From Micromonospora sicca (GTDB lineage: Bacteria > Actinomycetota > Actinomycetes > Mycobacteriales > Micromonosporaceae), in NCBI RefSeq assembly GCF_003172935.1, contig NZ_QGKS01000346.1:1-64000 (forward strand): a DNA stretch of 64,000 nt, given 5' to 3'. Below, piece by piece: positions 18,188-28,311 of the stretch. Within the stretch, counting starts at the first letter, position 1; each line of letters opens with the position of its first letter. The translations under genes and the position numbers were made by a program. A model generated the notes under the pieces. The model saw only the letters and a list, made by a program, of their open reading frames with translations. It was not told the origin of the DNA and made no database searches.

Positions 18188-19792
18188 ATGTATCCCTCCG
18201 TCGCAGAAGCCATCGCGCTGCCGGTGATCCGGCGCGCGAAGCCGCAGGTGGTGGCCGGGTCGGCCGGCATGCAGGGCCGGGTCCGCTGGGTCCACGTGGC
18301 GGAGGTCGCCGACATCGCGCACCTGCTGCGCGGCGGAGAACTGGTGCTGACCACCGGAATCGCGCTGCCGGACGAGGCGGCGGCGCTGACGAGGTACGTG
18401 GCCGACCTGGCCGCGGTCCGCGCGGCGGGACTGGTGATCGAGTTGGTCCGGCGGTGGAGTGACGGGATACCGGAGGCGCTCGTGGCAGCGGCCGACCGGC
18501 ACCGACTCCCCCTGATCACGCTCGCCGAGGAGACGAGGTTCGTGTCCGTCACCGAGGCGGTGGTGGCGCTGATCGTCGACGCGCAGCTCGCCGAGCTGCG
18601 GGCTGCCGAGCAGGTGCACGAGACGTTCACGTCGCTCACCGTGGCCGGGGCGGAGCCGGCCGAGGTGCTGCGCGAGGTGGCCAGGATCTCCGGACTGCCG
18701 GTGGTGCTGGAGACGCTGGGGCACGAGGTGCTCGCGTACGACGCGGCCGGGCAGAATCCCACCGAGCTGCTGGCCGACTGGGGTCAGCGGTCCCGGTCGA
18801 TGGCCGCGCCGGAGCGGACCGCCTACGACGAGGAGTCCGGCTGGTTGGTCACGATGGTCGGCGCGCAGGGCGCGGACTGGGGCCGCCTGGTCCTGCTCTC
18901 GCCGGCTCCTCCGCCGCACCGGCACGTGGTGGTCGCCGAGCGGGCCGCGTCGGCGCTGGCGGTACATCGGCTCGTGGCACGCGATCGGGAGAGTCTGGAG
19001 CGGCAGACGCACCGGATGTTGCTCGCGCAACTGCTCGGTCAGGCGGTACCGCCGCCGGATCTGGCCGCCCGGGCGGCCGCGCTGGGCGTTGGCCTCGAGC
19101 GGCGGCAGCTGGTCGGGGTGGCGATCCGGCCCGCGACGGGGACGCCGCGCGCCCCTGCGCTGGCCTGGCAGGAGGTGTTGCGCGACCTGGCGGAGGCGAC
19201 CGCGTTGGCCGCACGGCGGGTGGCCGTGCCCGCCCTGGTGGGGGTCGTGGACGACACGAGCGTTCGGGCGTTGTTGTCGCTGCCCGCGCAGGCCGGGGTC
19301 GACGCGGTACTGCGCCGGTTGGCCAGAGAGGTGCATCGTTCCGCGGCCGGTCCGGTGCTGGTGGCGGTCGGCACCACGGTGTCCCACGTCGCCGAGGTGC
19401 GCCGCAGCCTGGGCGAGGCCGCGCATGTGGCGGGGGCGGCCCTACGCTCCCCCGGCACGCAGCTCTACCACAAGCTGGACAATGTGCGCCTGCGCGGCCT
19501 GCTGCATCTGTTGCGGGAGGACGAGCGGGTCCGGGCATTCGCGGACCGCGAGTTGGGTCCGCTGTTGGCGCGGGACGCCAACCAGCGCACCCGGCTCGTG
19601 GAGCTGTTGCGCTGCTTCTGCGAGCAGGGCGGGAACAAGTCGGCGGCGGCAGCTGCCGCGCACCTGTCCCGGACGGCCTACTACCAGCAGCTGTCGCGGA
19701 TCGCGCAGGTGCTCGGGGTGTCGCTGGAGGACCCGGAGTCGATGCTGTCGCTTTACGTCGCGCTTTTGGTGCACGAACTCGACGAGGCGTGA
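18188..19792 (+). CDS. PucR-family transcriptional regulator of the pyrimidine locus
   Basis: A 534-residue protein with the PucR architecture. The N-terminal PucR domain (MYPSVAEAIALPVIRRAKPQVVAG, WVHVAEVADIAHLLRGGELVLTTG) is about residues 1-125. A GGDEF-like middle follows. The C-terminal PucR helix-turn-helix holds NKSAAAAAAHLSRTAYYQQLSRIAQVLG near 480-510. PucR-type proteins control purine, pyrimidine and amine catabolism, usually as activators. AGGAGG lies 5 nt before the ATG at 18188. It sits between the divergent aminotransferase/mmsA side and the permease-to-LLM operon, so it probably regulates both. The inducer is not known. Confidence 0.88.
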   Translation: MYPSVAEAIALPVIRRAKPQVVAGSAGMQGRVRWVHVAEVADIAHLLRGGELVLTTGIALPDEAAALTRYVADLAAVRAAGLVIELVRRWSDGIPEALVAAADRHRLPLITLAEETRFVSVTEAVVALIVDAQLAELRAAEQVHETFTSLTVAGAEPAEVLREVARISGLPVVLETLGHEVLAYDAAGQNPTELLADWGQRSRSMAAPERTAYDEESGWLVTMVGAQGADWGRLVLLSPAPPPHRHVVVAERAASALAVHRLVARDRESLERQTHRMLLAQLLGQAVPPPDLAARAAALGVGLERRQLVGVAIRPATGTPRAPALAWQEVLRDLAEATALAARRVAVPALVGVVDDTSVRALLSLPAQAGVDAVLRRLAREVHRSAAGPVLVAVGTTVSHVAEVRRSLGEAAHVAGAALRSPGTQLYHKLDNVRLRGLLHLLREDERVRAFADRELGPLLARDANQRTRLVELLRCFCEQGGNKSAAAAAAHLSRTAYYQQLSRIAQVLGVSLEDPESMLSLYVALLVHELDEA

Positions 19793-20033
19793 CGGGTCAA
19801 GGGTCCAGCAGGAGTTGCGAATCGAGCCACCGCGCCGATTGACAGCTCGGTGCGGCCGTGCCGGTGGACACAGTGTGCCCTGATCACGGCAAGCGTGGAC
19901 ACTTTGCCGCTGCCCGTGGCGGGTCCGGGACACCCACCATTCCGAGATAAAGATCGAGCTGATCCGCCCCCACCCGCAGCACCCGCGCCGGTTGGCCGGC
20001 CACTGTTGCGGCAGCGCAACAGCGAGGTGAGCG
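19793..20033. promoter_or_regulatory. Leader of the pyrimidine uptake/degradation operon
   Basis: 241 nt between pucR and the permease. It contains a direct repeat GTGGACAC at 19864-19871 and 19895-19902, 31 bp apart (about three helical turns). Similar bases (TGCC, TTGCC) follow each copy. It is a candidate activator site for PucR, but two copies alone are weak evidence. GAGG lies 7 nt before the permease ATG. Confidence 0.4.
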
Positions 20034-21586
<1,553 letters not shown>

Positions 21587-21590
<4 letters not shown>

Positions 21591-22429
21591 GCAACATCAT
21601 CCGAGCCGGGCTGGTGCAGCAGAAGTGGACCGGCGACAAGGAGTCGATGATCGCCAACGCGGTCGAGGCCATCCGCCGCGCCGCCTCGCAGGGCGCACAG
21701 GTGGTCTGCCTGCAGGAGTTGTTCTACGGCCCGTACTTCTGCCAGGTCCAGGACGCGGACTACTACTCCTACACCGAGGCGATCCCGGACGGGCCGACCA
21801 CCGCGCTGATGCGCGAGGTCGCCGAGCAGCACGGCGTGGTGCTGATCGTGCCGATGTACGAGCAGGAACAGCCGGGCGTCTACTACAACACCGCCGCTGT
21901 GATCGACGCCGACGGCACCTACCTCGGCAAGCACCGCAAGAACCACATTCCGCAGGTGAAGGGGTTCTGGGAGAAGTTCTACTTCAGGCCGGGAAACCTC
22001 GGCTATCCGGTGTTCGACACCGCGGTCGGCCGCATCGGCGTCTACATCTGCTATGAGCGGCACTTCCCGGAGGGCTGGCGGGCTCTGGGCCTGGCCGGCG
22101 CGAAGATCGTCTTCAACCCCTCCGCCACAAGTCGCGGCCTGTCGGAGTATCTGTGGCGGCTGGAGCAGCCCGCGGCCGCGGTCGCCAACGAGTACTACGT
22201 CGGCGCGATCAACCGGGTCGGCGTGGAACCGTTGGGCGACAACGACTTCTACGGCCAGTCGTACTTCGTCGACCCGCGCGGGCAGTTGGTCGGCGACGCG
22301 GCGTCCGACACCGAGGACGAGGTCGTCGTTCGCGACCTGGACATGGACAAGCTGGCCGAGGTCCGTGACCTGTGGGCGTTCTACCGCGACCGGCGGCCCG
22401 ACACGTACGAATCGCTGGTGACGCCATGA
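21587..22429 (+). CDS. Beta-ureidopropionase (N-carbamoyl-beta-alanine amidohydrolase)
   Basis: A 280-residue nitrilase-superfamily hydrolase. The Glu-Lys-Cys triad is visible: E44 in LQELFYGPYF, K118 in KHRKNHIPQV and C155 in YICYERHFPEG. These surrounding sequences are characteristic of beta-ureidopropionase, which splits N-carbamoyl-beta-alanine into beta-alanine, CO2 and ammonia. Translational coupling (ATGA) occurs at both ends, with the permease upstream and dihydropyrimidinase downstream. Its product is the expected substrate of the aminotransferase on the divergent side of pucR. Confidence 0.92.
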
Positions 22430-23829
22430 GCATCGTCATCCGGAACGGAACAGTCGTCAACGCCACCGGGGCGTACCCGGCCGACGTGCTGGTGGAGGGC
22501 GAGCGGATCGCGGCGCTTGCCGCGCCCGACTCAGGTCTGGCGCAGCAGTGGGCGTCCGGCGCCGAGCGCGTGATCGACGCCGCCGGGAAGTACGTGGTGC
22601 CGGGCGGCATCGACGGCCACACCCACATGGAGATGCCGTTCGGCGGGACATTCTCGGCGGACAATTTCGAGACCGGGACGATCGCGGCAGCCTGGGGCGG
22701 CACGACGACCATCGTGGACTTCGCCGTACAGGGCAAGGGAACGTCCCTGCTGTCCGCGCTGGACAAGTGGCACAGCAAGGCCGACGGTAACTGCGCGATC
22801 GACTACGGCTTCCACATGATCATTTCGGACGTCAACGACACGTCTCTCAAGGAGATGGAGGCCTGCATCGACGCGGGCGTCAACACGTTCAAGATGTTCA
22901 TGGCCTATCCGGGTGTCTTCTACGCCACGGATGGGGAGATCCTGCGGGCGATGCAGAAGGCCCGGGACACCGGCTCGATGATCATGATGCACGCGGAGAA
23001 CGGCATCGCCATTGACCAGCTCGTCGCGCAGGCACTCGCGAGCCAGCGCACCGACCCTGTGCAGCACGGGCTGACCCGGCCGCCGGAGCTGGAGGGCGAG
23101 GCCACCAACCGGGCCATCATGCTGGCCAAGGTCACCGGCTCGCCGCTGTACATCGTGCACCTGTCCGCCGCGCACGCCCTGGACGCGGTCACCCAGGCCC
23201 GCGACACCGGGCAGAACGTGTTCGCGGAGACCTGCCCGCAGTACCTGTTCCTGTCCCTGGACGATCTGGCCAAGCCGGACTTCGAGGGCGCGAAGTACGT
23301 CGCCTCTCCCCCGCTACGCCCGAAGGAGCACCAGGCGGAACTGTGGCGGGGCCTGCGCACCAACGACCTGTCGCTGGTGTCGACCGATCACTGCCCCTTC
23401 TGCTTCAAGGACCAGAAGGAGCTGGGCCGGGGCAACTTCTCCAAGATCCCGAACGGGATGCCGGGCGTCGAGCACCGGATGGACCTGCTCTATCAGGGCG
23501 TCGTGAAAGGCGAGATCACCCTGCCGCGCTGGGTGGAGATCAGCTCCACCACGCCCGCCAGGATGTTCGGCCTCTACCCGCGCAAGGGCGTCATCGCGCC
23601 CGGCGCGGACGCGGACCTCACGGTGTACGACCCGACGGCCAGGCAGACCATCTCGGCCAGCACCCACCACATGAACGTGGACTACTCCGCGTACGAGGGC
23701 ATGGAGCTGACCGGGAAGGTCTCCACCGTGCTGTCCCGTGGTCGGGTCGTCGTCGACGACAACGCCTTCCATGGCGCGGCGGGACACGGCACGTTCCTCA
23801 AGCGCGATCTCAGTCAATACCTGGTCTGA
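22426..23829 (+). CDS. hydA: Dihydropyrimidinase (hydantoinase)
   Basis: A 467-residue cyclic amidohydrolase. The metal-binding HxH is H65/H67 in GGIDGHTHMEMPFGG. The carboxylated Lys is K156 in NTFKMFMAYPG, further His ligands lie in MMHAENG and YIVHLSAAHAL, and the catalytic Asp is D321 in STDHCPF. It opens dihydrouracil or dihydrothymine to the N-carbamoyl-beta-amino acid. It overlaps the upstream gene by 4 nt and is followed, after 13 nt, by the LLM oxidoreductase. With the preceding gene it provides the two hydrolytic steps of the reductive pyrimidine pathway. Confidence 0.93.
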   Translation: MSIVIRNGTVVNATGAYPADVLVEGERIAALAAPDSGLAQQWASGAERVIDAAGKYVVPGGIDGHTHMEMPFGGTFSADNFETGTIAAAWGGTTTIVDFAVQGKGTSLLSALDKWHSKADGNCAIDYGFHMIISDVNDTSLKEMEACIDAGVNTFKMFMAYPGVFYATDGEILRAMQKARDTGSMIMMHAENGIAIDQLVAQALASQRTDPVQHGLTRPPELEGEATNRAIMLAKVTGSPLYIVHLSAAHALDAVTQARDTGQNVFAETCPQYLFLSLDDLAKPDFEGAKYVASPPLRPKEHQAELWRGLRTNDLSLVSTDHCPFCFKDQKELGRGNFSKIPNGMPGVEHRMDLLYQGVVKGEITLPRWVEISSTTPARMFGLYPRKGVIAPGADADLTVYDPTARQTISASTHHMNVDYSAYEGMELTGKVSTVLSRGRVVVDDNAFHGAAGHGTFLKRDLSQYLV

Positions 23830-23842
23830 CCAAGGAGGGACC

Positions 23843-24835
23843 GTGGACTTCGGTGTCGTACTCCAGACTGACCCGCCGGCTCGCGACGTCGTGGCGGGTC
23901 TCACCGCCGCCGAGGACAACGGGTTCCGCTACGGGTGGACGTTCGACTCCTGCGTGTTGTGGCAGGAGCCGTTCGTCATCTATTCGCAGGTGCTCGCCGC
24001 GACCAAACACCTGATCGTCGGGCCGATGGTGACCAACCCGAGCACGCGCGACTGGTCGGTCACCGCGTCGCTCTTCGCCACCCTCAACGAGATGTTCGGC
24101 AACCGCACGGTGTGCGGGATCGGCCGCGGCGACTCGGCCCGGCGGGTCATCGGCCAACCGCCGGCGAGCTTGGCCACGCTGAGCGAGGCCATGCACGTGA
24201 TCAAGGAGCTGGCCGAGGGCAACGAGGTCGAGCATCACGGCACGCCGGTGCGCATCCCGTGGGTGCGTGACGGCAGGCTGGAGATCTGGATGGCCGCGTA
24301 CGGCCCGAAAGCGTTGCGGCTGGTAGGCGAGCAGGCCGACGGCTTCATCCTGCAGACGGCCGATCCCGACATCGCCCGGTGGACGATCGGTTCGGTACGC
24401 GACGCGGCCATCACCGCGGGCCGGGACCCCGACTCGATCACCATGTGTGTGGCCGCACCTGCGTACGTGGGCACGAATCTTGCGCACCAACGGGACCAGC
24501 TGCGCTGGTTCGGCGGCATGGTCGGCAACCACGTGGCCGACCTGGTCGCCCGCTACGGCGACTCCGGAGTCGTGCCGAAGGCGCTGACCGACTACATCAA
24601 GGGCCGCGAGGGTTACGACTATTCACACCACGGTCGCGCCGGCAATCCGTCCACCGACTTCGTACCCGACGAGATCGTCGACCGGTTCTGTCTGGTCGGA
24701 CCCGAGTCGGCGCATGTCGATCGACTGCAGGAGCTCAAGGAGATCGGGGTCCACAACTTCGCCCTCTACCTCATGCACGACGACAAGGAGAAGACCCTCA
24801 CCGCGTACGGCAAGGACGTGATCACGCAGGTCTGA
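23843..24835 (+). CDS. LLM-class F420-type oxidoreductase, TIGR03842-like
   Basis: A 330-residue luciferase-like protein resembling the TIGR03842 (CPS_4043) group. It begins with VDFGVVLQTDPPARDVVAGL; LIVGPMVTNPSTRDWSVTASLFATLNEMFGNRTVCGIGRGDSARR and WMAAYGPKALRLVGEQADGFILQ are characteristic. The GTG at 23843 follows AAGGAGG. It is the last gene of the permease/ureidopropionase/dihydropyrimidinase operon. No dihydropyrimidine dehydrogenase (PreT/PreA or PydA type) is visible in the window. The gene is therefore a candidate for the missing redox step, acting on the pyrimidine ring with F420 or FMN. That role is inference; only the family and linkage are seen. Confidence 0.85.
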   Translation: MDFGVVLQTDPPARDVVAGLTAAEDNGFRYGWTFDSCVLWQEPFVIYSQVLAATKHLIVGPMVTNPSTRDWSVTASLFATLNEMFGNRTVCGIGRGDSARRVIGQPPASLATLSEAMHVIKELAEGNEVEHHGTPVRIPWVRDGRLEIWMAAYGPKALRLVGEQADGFILQTADPDIARWTIGSVRDAAITAGRDPDSITMCVAAPAYVGTNLAHQRDQLRWFGGMVGNHVADLVARYGDSGVVPKALTDYIKGREGYDYSHHGRAGNPSTDFVPDEIVDRFCLVGPESAHVDRLQELKEIGVHNFALYLMHDDKEKTLTAYGKDVITQV

Positions 24836-24838
24836 CGC

Positions 24839-24877
24839 GCCGGCTGCGCCGCCGCACAGGTCGGCGGCGCAGCCGGC
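24839..24877. terminator. Bidirectional terminator hairpin
   Basis: A perfect 16-bp stem (GCCGGCTGCGCCGCCG and its complement) with a 7-nt loop lies between the convergent stops at 24835 and 24917. There is no T-run, as is common in actinomycetes. Confidence 0.8.
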
Positions 24878-24916
24878 GGAGCCACTCGCCAGCCGTGGCC
24901 GGCGCGGCCGGGTGGG

Positions 24917-27124
24917 TCAAGCCAGGCGGCGGTAGACCGGAATCTCGTCGATCGGCACCCTCCGGTGAACCTCGACCGGGCCACTGTGCCGCTCGCGGGT
25001 GAAGAAGTCCTCCCACTCCCCCGCCGGCAGCCACACCGGCCACGTCGTGACCCCGGGTTCGGTGACCGGGGCGACGAGCAGGTCGTCGCCGAGCTGCCAC
25101 TGCTGCGGCCAGTCCCAGACCCGCTTGTCGTCGGGGTGGTCGAAGAAGAGCGGTCGCATCAATGGTTTTCCGGTCCGCACCGACCGCTCCGCCTGGTCCA
25201 CGAGGTACGGCACGAGTTCCTCGCGCAGCCGGGCGAAGCGCCGGAAGACCTCCAGCACCCGCTGCTCGCCGGTGCGCTCGGCGATGTTCCACGGCGTACG
25301 GTCCACCGACGGGTCGCGATGGTGGTTGAACTCGGAGTGGTACTGCATGATCGGGGCGAAACAGGCGGCCGCCGCCGAACGCAGGTACAGCTCGGCGTCC
25401 GGGATGTCGCCGGAGAAGCCGGCCAGGTCCCAGCCCCAGAAGAAGATGCCGCCGACACCGGCGGTCAGGCCGGCGGTGATCGACGCCCGGTACGCCTCCC
25501 AGGTGGAGTCCTCGTCGCCGGCCCAGTGCGCGGGGAAGGCGGCGGACCCGGTGAAGCCGGCCCGGCTGAACGTCACGCCGTCGGTCCCCGCTGACCGCAT
25601 CAGTTCGTGGTAGGCGGCCGCGTATCGCACCGGGAAGAGGTTGTTCCCCTCGTCGCCGCGTGATCCGTCGGAGTACCGCAGATCGTGACCCCACGGGTGC
25701 TCGCCACCGTCGGTCTTGAAGCCGTCGACGCCGAGCTCCTCGACCAGGTAGCGGCGCTTGTCCAGCCACCAACGCCGGGCCTCGGGGTTGGTCCAGTCGG
25801 GGAGCAGCGCGCCGGGGAACCACCAGCCGCGGTTGCGGTGCGGTGAGCCGTCGGCCTCCCGGACCGCGTAGCCGCGCGCGGCGAGCGTCGCGAGGTCAGC
25901 GGCGACCTGGCCGTCGTTGCCACGGTCGGTCGGGATCAGTGGGATCTGCCAGAGCAGCACCTTCACCCCGGCCTCGTGCAGCTCGTCGATCATCGCCTTC
26001 GGGTCGGGCCAGGCCCCGTCGGCTGGGAACTCGAAGTCGGCGAGGCGGTGCGGCGCGCCGTCGGGATGCACCTCGTAGCGCGCGTCGCGGAACGCCACGA
26101 AGGTCGCCTCGTCGCTCCAGGCCTCGATGACGACCGCCCCGGCCGGGATGTCCTCGGCGAGGCTGCGGCGCACCTCGGCCAGCACTCGGGCCTGCGTGTT
26201 CCACTCGTTCCCGCTCATCCACGGCCGGAACACCCAGGCCGGTGGCACGCTCGGCTGCCCGGTCTCGGCGAGGAACTCTCGCACGACCGTCGCCGGCTCG
26301 CCGGTGTACAGCCGCAGCGGCAGGACGGGCGTCGCCGGGTCGATCTCGGCCTCGACGAGGATGCGGTCCGGGCGGGAGGCGCCGACGTCGTACCAGGTCC
26401 GCCGGCTGGTCACCACATGGAAGCCCCAGCCGGCCTCCCCGCCGACGACCACCGCGAACGGCATCGGCAGGTAGCTGCGGTGTCCCTGCCGCTTGTACTG
26501 CTCGAACACCGTCGCGTCGAGCACCTGGCCGCGCTGGTCGAGCGCGTGGAACCGCTCACCGAAGCCGACCACGTGTTCACCCTCGGCCAGCCGCAACGCG
26601 AAGCGCACCCGCCGGGGTCCGTCGCTGCCGGTCAGCCACTCGACGCTGTCGGGGTCGAGGACGCCGGCGCCGTCGGGGTCCCGCTCCTCGAGCCGCCCGC
26701 CGTCGGGCTGCCAGGCCAGCGGCCGTACTCCGAAGACGTCCGTGCGGACGTCACCGCCCGCCGCGGTCCGGCCGGCGACGGCGTACGCGTCGTCCCCGCC
26801 CGCCGTGGCCCGGGCGATCCATGCCGTCCGGCCGCCGGTGTCCGGGGCGGCCGAGGCGGCGGAGGCCAGGTGACCCGCCGAGCCGGCCGGCGGGGCGGCG
26901 GGCGCACCGAAGTCGAGGGTCACCGTGGCCGGGTCGACCCGCTCGGCGGGCACCTGCGTGCCGTCGCCGAACTCGACCCGGACCTCGGTCACCTGCGGGT
27001 CGGTGAGCACCCGGATTTCGTACTCCTCGCCGCGCAGCGGATGCACCGGGACGCGCTGGTCCAGGTCGTACCGGTACGGGTGGCCGGTCCCGGCGGGGCG
27101 GTGGCTGATCAGGTGGTCATTCAC
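24917..27124 (-). CDS. GH31 alpha-glucosidase/alpha-xylosidase
   Basis: A 735-residue GH31 glycoside hydrolase with an N-terminal beta-sandwich (residues about 1-240) and a catalytic barrel. The nucleophile Asp is near residue 473 in VDGFKTDGGEHPWG and the acid/base Asp near 533 in HWAGDEDSTWEAY. It has no signal peptide, so it acts in the cytoplasm on imported alpha-glucosides. The GTG start at 27124 overlaps the GH15 stop as GTGA, showing translational coupling. It is the last gene of the ROK-ABC-GH15-GH31 operon. The precise linkage (alpha-1,6, alpha-1,2 or xylosidic) is not determinable here. Confidence 0.88.
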   Translation of the reverse strand: MNDHLISHRPAGTGHPYRYDLDQRVPVHPLRGEEYEIRVLTDPQVTEVRVEFGDGTQVPAERVDPATVTLDFGAPAAPPAGSAGHLASAASAAPDTGGRTAWIARATAGGDDAYAVAGRTAAGGDVRTDVFGVRPLAWQPDGGRLEERDPDGAGVLDPDSVEWLTGSDGPRRVRFALRLAEGEHVVGFGERFHALDQRGQVLDATVFEQYKRQGHRSYLPMPFAVVVGGEAGWGFHVVTSRRTWYDVGASRPDRILVEAEIDPATPVLPLRLYTGEPATVVREFLAETGQPSVPPAWVFRPWMSGNEWNTQARVLAEVRRSLAEDIPAGAVVIEAWSDEATFVAFRDARYEVHPDGAPHRLADFEFPADGAWPDPKAMIDELHEAGVKVLLWQIPLIPTDRGNDGQVAADLATLAARGYAVREADGSPHRNRGWWFPGALLPDWTNPEARRWWLDKRRYLVEELGVDGFKTDGGEHPWGHDLRYSDGSRGDEGNNLFPVRYAAAYHELMRSAGTDGVTFSRAGFTGSAAFPAHWAGDEDSTWEAYRASITAGLTAGVGGIFFWGWDLAGFSGDIPDAELYLRSAAAACFAPIMQYHSEFNHHRDPSVDRTPWNIAERTGEQRVLEVFRRFARLREELVPYLVDQAERSVRTGKPLMRPLFFDHPDDKRVWDWPQQWQLGDDLLVAPVTEPGVTTWPVWLPAGEWEDFFTRERHSGPVEVHRRVPIDEIPVYRRLA

Positions 27125-28233
27125 AGTCCGACCTCCAGGGCGAGCGTGACGAACATGGCGTGCGACCACAGCAGGGGGGTGGCGACGGGCCCCCACCGCT
27201 CGGTCCACTCGGTGATGTGTCCGGGGCGCTGGGTGTTGCCGCTGACCTGCTCGGGCAGGTGGCCCTCGGGGGTGGCCTGGGCGGCGATCCAGTCCAGGCG
27301 GCCCAGCGCCGCCTCGGTCCGGCCGGTACGCGCCTCGTGCCAGCCCAGCCAGGCGGTGAGGATCAGCCACTCCCCGCCGCCGTAGAAGGTATCGCCGAGG
27401 TAGCGGTAGACGCCGCCGCGCAGCAGCTGGTCGCGTACCTGGTGGTAGGTGCGTTCGGCGACCGGGCCGCGCGGGTCGACCACCTCGAAGGGGGTGAGGC
27501 AGGCCAGCAGGCTGCCGTCGACGGCCGTGCCGCCCAGCCACTTGGTGAGGTGCCCGTCCGCGATGCCGTCGGTGGCGACGAGCGCCGCGAGCTTGTCGAC
27601 CGTCGCAGCGGCGGCGGCACGGGCGGGGCCGAGCAGCGGCTCGCCGTGCGCGTCGCGGGCGTGGACGACGGCGCGCAGCCCGGCCAGCACCGCACCGAGC
27701 GTGGCGACGTGCCGGTGCTCGGCGTGCTCCTCCCACCAGTCGTAACAGGGCCGGTCGCCGAACGCGACCAGGTAGTCCACCGTGGACCCGATCGCGGGCC
27801 GGTACGCGTCGATCGGCCGCCCGTGCCGCGCCGTGTGCGTCACGAGTACCCACAGCCAGGTGCCGTACCCGTCGAGCTGAAAGTTCCACCAGGGCTCGTC
27901 ACCGTCGCCGCCGTCGAGGGTGTACCGGGTCGGCAGCATCTCGTCGGCGCCGATCTCCTCGCCCCGGTCGGCCCGCGCGACAAGGTCGGCGATCCGGTCG
28001 GCGCGGGAGTCGATCACCGTGGCGCACCACCGGAGGAACCGGTCGGCGCTGTCCACCCGACCGGCCCGGCTCATGGCGTCGGCGATGAAGGCCCCGTCGC
28101 GCAGCCAGCTGTACCGGTAGACGGGGTAGTCGGGGCTGGCCGGGTAGGCGCCGGACGGATGCTGGTGGGCCTCGATGAGGGTGAGGCTGGACTCGACCAG
28201 CGTGCGCAGGTCGGACCGTGCGGCGGTCGGCAC
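27121..28233 (-). CDS. GH15-like glucohydrolase (glucoamylase / isomaltose glucohydrolase type)
   Basis: A 370-residue (alpha/alpha)6-barrel enzyme. Seen motifs are YRYSWLRDGAF (substrate-binding WxRD), WWNFQLDGYGTWLWVL and the probable acid region DWWEEHAEHRHVATLGAVLAG. The probable base region is GHLPEQVSG, near PLLWSHAMFV at the C-terminus. It releases glucose from the non-reducing end of alpha-glucosides. It lacks the N-terminal beta-sandwich of classical bacterial glucoamylases and has no signal peptide, like small intracellular isomaltose-acting members. The GTG start at 28233 is preceded by GGAGGAG. It is coupled to the GH31 gene. Confidence 0.82.
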   Translation of the reverse strand: MPTAARSDLRTLVESSLTLIEAHQHPSGAYPASPDYPVYRYSWLRDGAFIADAMSRAGRVDSADRFLRWCATVIDSRADRIADLVARADRGEEIGADEMLPTRYTLDGGDGDEPWWNFQLDGYGTWLWVLVTHTARHGRPIDAYRPAIGSTVDYLVAFGDRPCYDWWEEHAEHRHVATLGAVLAGLRAVVHARDAHGEPLLGPARAAAAATVDKLAALVATDGIADGHLTKWLGGTAVDGSLLACLTPFEVVDPRGPVAERTYHQVRDQLLRGGVYRYLGDTFYGGGEWLILTAWLGWHEARTGRTEAALGRLDWIAAQATPEGHLPEQVSGNTQRPGHITEWTERWGPVATPLLWSHAMFVTLALEVGL

Positions 28234-28265
28234 GGGGCTCCTCCAGGAGGTGTCGGTGTGGTCGC

Positions 28266-28302
28266 GCGGGGCGCGGCCGAGTGCGAAACGGCCGCGCCCC
28301 GC
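28266..28302 (-). other. Intercistronic hairpin after the binding-protein gene
   Basis: A perfect 14-bp stem (GCGGGGCGCGGCCG and its complement) with a 9-nt loop lies between the binding-protein stop (28312) and the GH15 start (28233) inside an operon. Such structures often stabilise the upstream mRNA or partly terminate it, raising binding protein over downstream enzymes. Confidence 0.7.
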
Positions 28303-28311
28303 TCGGGTCGG

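Noticed and set aside
24822-25823. 333-codon minus-strand frame overlapping the GH31 end
   Set aside because: It is an off-frame shadow of GH31 running through the terminator hairpin.
27125-27889. Long N-terminal extension of the GH31 frame
   Set aside because: It lies within the GH15 gene in another frame; the GTG at 27124 overlaps the GH15 stop and begins the GH31 N-terminal domain.
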